64,000 bases of DNA from Fimbriiglobus ruber. Lineage in GTDB: Bacteria; Planctomycetota; Planctomycetia; Gemmatales; Gemmataceae. Shown in pieces: positions 57,735 through 64,000 of this stretch. Where the stretch lies: contig NZ_NIDE01000019.1 in NCBI RefSeq assembly GCF_002197845.1, forward strand, positions 62,001-126,000. The letters are read 5' to 3'. The position numbers and the translations under genes were made by a program. The notes beneath the pieces are model-generated. The model saw only the letters and a program-made list of their open reading frames with translations. It ran no database searches and was not told the origin of the DNA. Every line of letters starts with the position of its first letter. Position 1 is the stretch's first letter.

Positions 57735-60700
57735 TTACGCACAGACGCCGTCAACACCGTCGGCGCTCATCAGGCGCGACACGGCCGCGAGCGGGATCAT
57801 GGCCCAGGCCGGGCGGACCGCCAGGTCGTAATCCACTTCGTGCAATGCCCGTTCGAGCATCAACGTGTTGAGCAACTTGGCGCGTGCGGCCACCGTTTCC
57901 GGCAGCAGCACGGGCGGGATCGCCGCTAGGTAAGCGTTCACGAACTCCCTGGCGACCCGCGTCCGCCAGGCGTCCGCCCACGGGGTTAAGGTCGCCACAT
58001 CTTCCGGGCGCACCAGGCCCGGGGTTCGCCCGCGGCCGTTCGACAAACCGTACAGGGCGGTACCGACCGCATAATCGAGCGACCGGATCAACGAGGCCAC
58101 GTCCATGAGCGGAGACCGCTTGATCCGCCGCTCGCCGGTCGTCCGGCTGGCGTCGCCTTCGAAGTCGACCAGGATGAAGTCCTTGCCCGTGTACATGAGC
58201 CGGCCGAGGTGGTAATCCCCGTGGCACCGGATGCGGGAGCCGGTGATGGCGGGATCGAGTACGTCCCGGACCTTGTGCGACAGATTCTGGTCGTCGATTC
58301 CCGCGGCGGCTGCCCGAACCGCGTCGGGCCAGTCGGCGCCCGGCTGCTTGAGGCGGCCGCAGACGCCTGCCGCCAGCGTTCGGAGCGACTGGTAAAGCGA
58401 CCGACGGTAGGTCCGCGTGAACGGCTCGGGAGCCCGCGTCGGTACCGTGTCGTCGGCCGCGAGGACGGCGTGCAGTGCGGCCGTCCGCTCGCCCAGGAGC
58501 CGCGCGGTCACCAGCGACGGGCCGACCAGTTCCTGCCACTCGGTCGTCGCGTCCCGCCGCTCGGGGTCGGGCCGCTCCCCGAACAACGGGGCGGGCGGCG
58601 GTGGCACCGGCGGCTGCTCCTTGGACAACGCCGCCACCCGCTCGAAGAATCGGCTCAACTGATCGAGGACGAGTTGCCACGCGTCGCCCTGGTGCGGGAT
58701 GTATCCGCGGAGAACCGCGAGCGTGATCGGCTCACCCCCACCGCGCCGCCGGTATTCCACGTACCCGACCAGCGGGGCGATCCCGGTGAACTGGCGGTCG
58801 GCCAGGTATCGTCCGATTTCCAGGTCCGGGTTCGTTCCGTCTTCGATCCGCCGGTACGTTTTCAAAACGAGTCGGTTGCCGAATGTGACGGTCAGGTTGT
58901 CGTAGTGCCCGTGAACCAGGACCGGCGGCCCTTCCCCCGGTTCCGCCTGAGCCAGATTTTCAAAGCCCGGCAGCGGGACGGCGACGAGGAACCCGTTCGG
59001 GGTCGGGAACGACTGCCCGGCGGCGACCGCGTGGGGCAGGGCGGTCGCGTATTCGGGTAACGCGATCGGTTCGCAAATCACTCCGGGGTGCGGGCCGCGA
59101 ACCCGCGCGATGCCGACGCGGGCGAGCGGCGCGAGCATCGTTTCGGCTCGATCTTCCGGCACGAACGTCATGGGTATGGAGATGATTTCGGGCAGTCTCG
59201 ACTGGTATTCGATCCGCACTGTCACCATTCGCACTTTCAGCCCGGCGATGCCCGTCGACAGGGTGCTCAGGATGCGGCACCCGGTGATTTCACCCCGGAC
59301 GTGCCCGGCGCGGCGGCCGTTGAGAACATCGGGAAGCACCCGCTCCAGGTCGTCGCGGCCGGGCCCTTCGACCAACTCGGTCCAGTCGTCGGCGACTCTC
59401 AGGGTCGGGAGTGCGGCGGCCGGCTCGACCGCCGCCGGTCCGCCGGGGGCGCGAGTGGCGGCGGAGAGCGAGAACCAGAAGAACCCGTGTGGCCCGAGCG
59501 TCAGCGGGTACGGGGCGTCCCCGACCGCGGGAAAGAGACTCCGCCCAAAGACCTCTTCAGGAACGATGCCGCGGAAATCGCGGAGGTCGATCGCGGCGTG
59601 TTGCACGAACCGCGACAGGTTGGCTACTACCAGTACGCACTCGGATTCAAATTTGCGCACGAACGCGAGGACTTTCGAGTTGTTCGCGGACACGAAATCG
59701 GTCGTCCCGCGGCCGAACGCGGTGAACCGTTTCCGCTGGGCGATCAGCCGTTTCATCCACCACAAGAGCGACGACGGGTTATTCTGTTGGGCCTCGACGT
59801 TGACGGCTTCGTAATGGAATTCGGGGTCGATGTTGATCGGCAGGTAGAGCTTCTGGGGGTTCGCCCGGCTGAACCCGGCGTTCCGGTCCGCGCTCCACTG
59901 CATCGGCGTCCGGACGCCGTTGCGGTCGCCGAGGTAAATGTTGTCGCCCATGCCGATTTCGTCGCCGTAATAGACGACCGGCGTTCCGGGCAACGAAAAC
60001 AACAAGGCGTTGAGCAGTTCAATCCGCCGGCGGTCGCTGCGGACGAGCGGGGCGAGCCGGTGCCGGATGCCGAGGAAGATGCGGGCCTGGCGTTCCTGGG
60101 CGTACGCCCGATACATGTAGTCCCGCTCCTCGTCCGTCACCATCGCCAGCGTCATTTCGTCGTGGTTCCGCAAGAACAGGCACCACTGGCAGGTATCCGG
60201 GATGGCCGGGGTCTGCGCGAACACGTCGACGATCGGAAAGCGGTCCTCCTGCTGCAACGCCATGAATAGCCGCGGCATCAGCGGGAAGTGGAACGCCATT
60301 TGGCACTCGTCGCCGGTGCCGAAGTAGTCGACCGCTTCTTCCGGCCAGACGTTCGCCTCAGCCAGGAACATCTTGTCCGGGAATCGGTCGTCCACGTGCT
60401 TTCGTAACGCTTTCAGGAAGGCGTGCGTCTCGGGTAGGTTTTCGCAGGCGGTCCCGTCCCGCTCGTACAGGTAGGGGACTGCGTCGAGCCGCATCCCGTC
60501 TACGCCCAAGCCGAACCAGAAATCCACGACGGGGAAGATCGCGTCCCAGACGGCCGGGTTGTCGTAGTTGAGGTCGGGCTGATGGCTGTAGAAGCGGTGC
60601 CAGACGTATTGCTTGGCGACCGGGTCCCAGGTCCAGTTCGACGTTTCGAAGCCGGGGAAGATGATCGGCACGCCCGGGTATTTGTCCGGCGTATCGCTCC

Positions 60701-61091
60701 AGACGTAGAAGTCGCGGTCCGGGTGGCCGAGCGGCGCCCGGCGGGCCCGCTGGAACCACGGGTGCTGATCGGACGTGTGATTGATAACCAGTTCCGTGAT
60801 GACGCGGATACCCCGTCGGTGGGCTTCAGCCAGGAAGGTTTTGAATTCGTCCAGCGAGCCGTACTGCGGGTTGACGGTGGTGTAATCCGCGATGTCGTAC
60901 CCGTCGTCCTTCAGCGGCGACGGGTAGAACGGGAGCAGCCAGATGGCCGTCACCCCGAGGTCTTCGAGGTAGTCGAGTTTCTTCGTCAACCCGTCGAAAT
61001 CGCCCACGCCGTCGCCGTCGCCGTCGTGGAAGGCCCGGACGTGGACCTCGTAGATAATCGCGTCTTTGTACCAGAGTGCGTCGGAGGACAT
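57735..61091 (-). CDS. treS: Trehalose synthase / maltokinase fusion
   Basis: An 1118-residue two-domain protein. Residues 1-540: GH13 family trehalose synthase (maltose alpha-glucosyltransferase), beginning WYKDAIIYEVHVRAFHDGDGDG, with nucleophile Asp in GVDGMRLDAVPYL, acid Glu in LAEANVWPEE and Asp in LRNHDEM; a C-terminal beta domain follows. Residues 600-1118: maltokinase (Pep2-like), with RCHGDYHLGRLMYTGKDFIL and VDFEGDASRTTGERR. TreS interconverts maltose and trehalose; the kinase makes maltose-1-phosphate for the GlgE route. The two activities are fused in many bacteria. A HAD/ATPase gene 92 bases upstream and a debranching-enzyme gene form the same carbohydrate locus. Confidence 0.96.
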   Translation of the reverse strand: MSSDALWYKDAIIYEVHVRAFHDGDGDGVGDFDGLTKKLDYLEDLGVTAIWLLPFYPSPLKDDGYDIADYTTVNPQYGSLDEFKTFLAEAHRRGIRVITELVINHTSDQHPWFQRARRAPLGHPDRDFYVWSDTPDKYPGVPIIFPGFETSNWTWDPVAKQYVWHRFYSHQPDLNYDNPAVWDAIFPVVDFWFGLGVDGMRLDAVPYLYERDGTACENLPETHAFLKALRKHVDDRFPDKMFLAEANVWPEEAVDYFGTGDECQMAFHFPLMPRLFMALQQEDRFPIVDVFAQTPAIPDTCQWCLFLRNHDEMTLAMVTDEERDYMYRAYAQERQARIFLGIRHRLAPLVRSDRRRIELLNALLFSLPGTPVVYYGDEIGMGDNIYLGDRNGVRTPMQWSADRNAGFSRANPQKLYLPINIDPEFHYEAVNVEAQQNNPSSLLWWMKRLIAQRKRFTAFGRGTTDFVSANNSKVLAFVRKFESECVLVVANLSRFVQHAAIDLRDFRGIVPEEVFGRSLFPAVGDAPYPLTLGPHGFFWFSLSAATRAPGGPAAVEPAAALPTLRVADDWTELVEGPGRDDLERVLPDVLNGRRAGHVRGEITGCRILSTLSTGIAGLKVRMVTVRIEYQSRLPEIISIPMTFVPEDRAETMLAPLARVGIARVRGPHPGVICEPIALPEYATALPHAVAAGQSFPTPNGFLVAVPLPGFENLAQAEPGEGPPVLVHGHYDNLTVTFGNRLVLKTYRRIEDGTNPDLEIGRYLADRQFTGIAPLVGYVEYRRRGGGEPITLAVLRGYIPHQGDAWQLVLDQLSRFFERVAALSKEQPPVPPPPAPLFGERPDPERRDATTEWQELVGPSLVTARLLGERTAALHAVLAADDTVPTRAPEPFTRTYRRSLYQSLRTLAAGVCGRLKQPGADWPDAVRAAAAGIDDQNLSHKVRDVLDPAITGSRIRCHGDYHLGRLMYTGKDFILVDFEGDASRTTGERRIKRSPLMDVASLIRSLDYAVGTALYGLSNGRGRTPGLVRPEDVATLTPWADAWRTRVAREFVNAYLAAIPPVLLPETVAARAKLLNTLMLERALHEVDYDLAVRPAWAMIPLAAVSRLMSADGVDGVCA

Positions 61092-61183
61092 CGGTGTCGT
61101 GTGCCTCGGTGGTAAATCCTGTCACCCGGAGAGCGCGTCGTGCGGTCGCCACGCAGCATCGTCGCGAAAGCACCCGCCCGTCG

Positions 61184-62911
61184 TCAATCCACTTTGCCCG
61201 AGGGGGCGTCGGTCGGCAGAGTATACTTGCGTTCGATGGCGGCCCGGATCTCGGCCCGGCTGTCTTTCGCGGACGTGTCGCCCGTCTCGATCGTCGCGAC
61301 CTCGTCCGCCAGGGCCGGGTCTTTCACCTTCGACCGCAGCCATTGCGAGTACTCGTTGTTGCCCCGGTGGAATTCCCAGGTGTCGTCGTCGACCCCGTTG
61401 GCGAGTTGGAGAAACGTGACCAGGTTGTGAGCTTTGAGGTTCAACTTGCCCGCCGGGCCGCGGAAGTAGAAACTGCGATCGGCCCCGAGATTTCCTTCGG
61501 AATACTTACGCAGGTGCCGTTTCCGTTCCGTCTTGGGCCGCTCGCTGTGGACGACCACTGTTTCGTTTGCCCCGCGCCGCCACAGGACGGCGTCGCCCGA
61601 CGGCAGCTTGTCGACCTCAATCACATCCGGGACGGGATCGCCGGACGCGGTGCAGAACTCCCGGACCGTCTTGGCCGGTTCGCCGCCGACGGCCAGAAGC
61701 GTGTTCACGAACCGGAGAACCGGCGGCGACAAACTCCCCGGATGGACCGTAATGAATAGCGCACCGGGGACGAAATCGGGCAGGGTGTGGCCGGTCGGCT
61801 CCCAGTTCGTCGGGATCAGGTGGTGGGCTTCGTCCACCACGATCCAGTGCGGCCGGCCGGTCCGCGTTCGCAGTTCGAGCAAGCGGGAGAGGAGTTCGGC
61901 GAAGTAAGCCGGGCGGTGATCGAGGGCGATGCCGAGCAAGTTTACCGCCGCGTTACGAGCCGGGTCGCGGAGGAGGTCGAGAACCTCGTCTGCCAGCGGA
62001 GCCCGCTCCGGGCTGCCGAGGGCGACCGCGAAATCGAGGGTCGAGTAGTCGCCCTCCGGGTCGATGACGACGAACTGGTGGCCGCTCGCCGCGAGCCGCT
62101 CCAGTAAACCGGTCGTGAGGGTCGACTTGCCGCTCCCCGAGGTGCCGCAGACCATGACGCTGCCGTCAGACGCGTCGACGCCCTCATCCCCACCGCCTTC
62201 CCGGTCGCCGATCCGCGTCCGGTGGCGGGTGAGGCGGACGTCCGCCAGGTCGTTGTCGATGATGCGGCCGATCAACTCCGAGACGCCGGCTCCGTGGTCT
62301 TTGGCGGTGACGATGTCGGCCCGTTCTTGCACCGGTGGCAAGGCGTTGGATACCGCGACCGCGCACTCGCAAGCGGCCAGGAACGCGTGGTCGTTCTCCG
62401 CGTCACCCGCGCCCACGACGTTGTGGGCGGATAAGCCCAATTCGGTCAGTGCGGCGGCGAGTCCGGTCGCCTTGTTGACGCCGGACGGCAGGATCATCAC
62501 GGCGCCTTTGTTGAAGATCACCTGGAGTTCCAGGCCGTGGTCGCGGATCACGCCGAGGACCGTTTCCTGATGGGGTTCCCACGTGGCGACGATGACGTGA
62601 CCCACCGAGATGGGTCCGACGCCCCGGGCTTTCAATTCCGCCACGAATTCCGGCGGCGGTGGGGCGGCAAGGTCGCGCGTCTCTTTGGTCGACGGGTCGT
62701 AAATGATGGCACCGTTCTCGGCGACGATGCGGTCGAATAGCTCAAAGTGAGAAAACGTCGTCGCCAGGTCTTCGATTTCGCGGCCGGTGACGAGTAAAAG
62801 CTTGCGCCCCGATTCTCGGAGTTTTTTCAGCGCGGCAATCGTGTCGTCGTCGACGCGGCCGTTGTGGGCGATGGTCCCGTCGTAATCGGTCGCGAGGGCG
62901 AAGTAACGCAA
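61184..62911 (-). CDS. HAD-IIB phosphatase fused to a HerA/DUF87-like ATPase
   Basis: A 575-residue protein with a TTG start (62911) after GGAG. Residues 1-225: HAD-IIB (Cof-type) phosphatase, with motif I DYDGT, motif II LLVTGR, the Lys of motif III in VNKATGL and motif IV GAGDAENDHAFL. Residues 250-430: P-loop ATPase with Walker A GTSGSGKST, VIDPEGDYS and Walker B HWIVVDEAHHLIP, in the HerA/DUF87 style. The HAD part suits a sugar-phosphate phosphatase of trehalose-6-phosphate type or similar. How the ATPase contributes is unknown. It lies upstream of treS on the same strand and may be co-transcribed. Confidence 0.9.
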   Translation of the reverse strand: MRYFALATDYDGTIAHNGRVDDDTIAALKKLRESGRKLLLVTGREIEDLATTFSHFELFDRIVAENGAIIYDPSTKETRDLAAPPPPEFVAELKARGVGPISVGHVIVATWEPHQETVLGVIRDHGLELQVIFNKGAVMILPSGVNKATGLAAALTELGLSAHNVVGAGDAENDHAFLAACECAVAVSNALPPVQERADIVTAKDHGAGVSELIGRIIDNDLADVRLTRHRTRIGDREGGGDEGVDASDGSVMVCGTSGSGKSTLTTGLLERLAASGHQFVVIDPEGDYSTLDFAVALGSPERAPLADEVLDLLRDPARNAAVNLLGIALDHRPAYFAELLSRLLELRTRTGRPHWIVVDEAHHLIPTNWEPTGHTLPDFVPGALFITVHPGSLSPPVLRFVNTLLAVGGEPAKTVREFCTASGDPVPDVIEVDKLPSGDAVLWRRGANETVVVHSERPKTERKRHLRKYSEGNLGADRSFYFRGPAGKLNLKAHNLVTFLQLANGVDDDTWEFHRGNNEYSQWLRSKVKDPALADEVATIETGDTSAKDSRAEIRAAIERKYTLPTDAPSGKVD

Positions 62912-63257
62912 AGGAATGCTCCGCGAAAGAAGAATTCAAATCATCCACACAGTGAGCAGCCAGTTGCGCGGCGCTGCGCATGCTCCGACCTGCAAACGTC
63001 GAGTTTTGTTCCCAACAACGCCCGGCTCAGTGCGAAGGCCTATAGGCAAAGATCATGCCTACTCGGGGCACCGGAATTGCGTCGTGCGATCAGCAAATGG
63101 AATCGTGAAGGCGGGAAGGGATGAAAGCAGATGAAAGCCTTTCCTTGCAAAAATGCGGCAGTGATGATTTACAATGAAATGCTGTCGGTTCAGATCGAGA
63201 CAGTGAGCGTCAAGAAATTTCAGGTCTGGATGTTCGTCACCCGTTCAGGGAGCCGTC
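62912..63257. other. Intergenic region upstream of the HAD/ATPase gene
   Basis: About 345 bases between the TTG-started HAD/ATPase gene (minus) and a small gene (plus). Short frames inside (62864-63134) show no recognisable protein or ribosome site. The promoters for both sides should be here. No repeat or RNA structure is recognised. Confidence 0.4.
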
Positions 63258-63467
63258 ATGGAAACGCAAAAAAGCCCAACGTCTTCGGCCACCCCGGAAG
63301 TTCATCCGGGTTTGCACGAAATACCGGGGCTGAATCGTATCATTGCGGAAACGCGAAACCGGCTTGGGCGAAGTGTGGAACCGGATGTCGTGCTTTCCGA
63401 CCTCCGCAACCGCGGTATTCACGCGACCCGGGAGCAAGTCGAGCAGTATTGGAATGAGCAGAACTGA
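63258..63467 (+). CDS. Small protein of unknown function
   Basis: A 69-residue protein starting at ATG 63258, five bases after AGGGAG. Sequence: an acidic/helical N-terminus (GLHEIPGLNRIIAETRNRLG) and a C-terminal helix (IHATREQVEQYWNEQN). The codon pattern and ribosome site support a real gene; no family recognised. It is encoded opposite to the glycogen/trehalose genes, and a 12-bp hairpin follows. Confidence 0.6.
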   Translation: METQKSPTSSATPEVHPGLHEIPGLNRIIAETRNRLGRSVEPDVVLSDLRNRGIHATREQVEQYWNEQN

Positions 63468-63478
63468 ATGGTCGTTAT

Positions 63479-63504
63479 GCCGGGGACGTTTCAACGTCCC
63501 CGGC
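63479..63504 (+). terminator. Palindromic hairpin after the small gene
   Basis: GCCGGGGACGTT (63479-63490) pairs exactly with AACGTCCCCGGC (63493-63504) around TC. It lies 11 bases past the stop of the small gene and before the convergent debranching-enzyme end. No T-run follows, so it may also be a repeat element. Confidence 0.6.
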
Positions 63505-63542
63505 AAACCTTCGGCCAGTGAAATATCGTGCGGTTTTGCTGT

Positions 63543-64000
63543 TCAGACGCCCCTCATTCTCTCATGATCGGGCTCCGTGAGTACCCAACACCGCAGCACC
63601 TCCGCCACGCTCCACGCCTGGGCCACACACCCACGGGCCGTGTAGGGAGCGTCCGCGTCGAACACCTCGCTAATCGACCCGATACACGCTTCGCTCAGGT
63701 GCTCGTCGAAGCCGGCTAGCCATTTCCGGCATTTCGCGTGGTCGCTGGGGTGTACCCGTAGCCACGCATCAATGAACGGGCCAATGAGCCAGGCCCAGAC
63801 TGTTCCCTGGTGGTAAGCCGCGTCGCGAGACCGCAGGTCGCCGTAATAGCGAGACTTGTAATCGGGGTGCCCTGGCGCGAGGGAGCGAAGGCCGACGGGC
63901 GTGAGGAGCCGGGTCCGGACCGTCTCCAACACCGTTTCCCACCGCGACTTGTCGAGGACGGGATTGGGGAGCGAGATGGCGAAGATTTGGTTCGGCCGGC
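63543..64000 (-). CDS. Glycogen debranching enzyme, C-terminal part (5' end outside window)
   Basis: The frame is open from the window edge (codons in frame from 63998) to the stop at 63543-63545; the true start is beyond 64000. The visible part begins [15 protein letters not shown], a conserved block of the amylo-alpha-1,6-glucosidase (GDE_C) domain, followed by [40 protein letters not shown] and [14 protein letters not shown], which includes the catalytic-site helices of the (alpha/alpha)6 barrel. It hydrolyses alpha-1,6 branch points in glycogen. It lies upstream of the HAD/ATPase and treS genes in the same orientation, consistent with a glycogen/trehalose locus. Confidence 0.93.
   Translation of the reverse strand, partial: RPNQIFAISLPNPVLDKSRWETVLETVRTRLLTPVGLRSLAPGHPDYKSRYYGDLRSRDAAYHQGTVWAWLIGPFIDAWLRVHPSDHAKCRKWLAGFDEHLSEACIGSISEVFDADAPYTARGCVAQAWSVAEVLRCWVLTEPDHERMRGV

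Noticed and set aside
63131-63457. 108-codon frame overlapping the small gene at 63258-63467
   Set aside because: The 69-residue frame has a good ribosome site (AGGGAG) and balanced composition; the longer alternative frame has neither.
1-64000. CRISPR array, tRNA, rRNA or riboswitch
   Set aside because: No regularly spaced direct repeats and no recognisable tRNA or rRNA sequence were found on reading; a tRNAscan/Infernal run would be needed to exclude degenerate cases.

Overview
The window looks like a chromosomal segment of a planctomycete, most likely family Gemmataceae. The base composition is GC-rich. It carries several families that are strongly enriched in that phylum: two DUF1559 pseudopilin-like proteins, a DUF1501 / planctomycete-cytochrome (PSCyt1-DUF1549-DUF1553) pair, a sulfatase, a CRTAC1/ASPIC-UnbV protein, and an ECF sigma factor coupled to a Ser/Thr kinase. 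Species cannot be fixed from the sequence alone.

Layout. 1-5 kb: the 3' part of a TPR gene, then (minus strand) a small lipoprotein-like protein, a DUF1559 protein and a CRTAC1-type repeat protein. 5.0-7.5 kb: an ISKra4-type insertion sequence with a clean 9-bp target duplication; an IS5-family element with a 3-bp TAA duplication is nested inside it. 8-13.3 kb: three genes in tandem, made of two dynamin-like GTPases around a membrane protein whose P-loop position is degenerate. 14.4-24.7 kb: an eight-gene minus-strand chemosensory operon, MCP-CheW-CheR/TPR-CheW-CheA/REC-REC/HATPase-CheB-REC/PP2C. The gene order is that of the Wsp system, but the diguanylate cyclase output is replaced by an RsbW-like kinase and an RsbU/SpoIIE-like phosphatase. 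25-31 kb: YgfZ-like, LarA/DUF2088-like, aldehyde dehydrogenase and class III aminotransferase genes.

31-39 kb: DUF1501 and planctomycete cytochrome genes, a second DUF1559/lipoprotein pair and a sulfatase, punctuated by large near-perfect inverted repeats. 39.7-44.5 kb: ECF sigma, kinase, an intradiol-dioxygenase-like protein, and two small exported proteins that share an LTxxQ-type helical motif with the kinase C-terminus. 44.6-49.1 kb: a trans-aconitate methyltransferase-like gene, an uncharacterised Cys-motif protein, and two Phd/VapC-type toxin-antitoxin modules flanking a Gfo/Idh/MocA oxidoreductase. 49.2-57.7 kb: an exported protein of unknown role, argH, two small genes, lysA and a 961-residue exported protein. 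57.7-64 kb: trehalose/glycogen genes, comprising a TreS-maltokinase fusion, a HAD phosphatase fused to a HerA/DUF87-like ATPase, and the 3' part of a glycogen debranching enzyme gene.

The strongest candidates for new biology are the Wsp-like cluster rewired to a partner-switch output, the dynamin / pseudo-GTPase / dynamin operon, and the sigma-kinase-LTxxQ locus. No tRNA, rRNA or CRISPR array was recognised.
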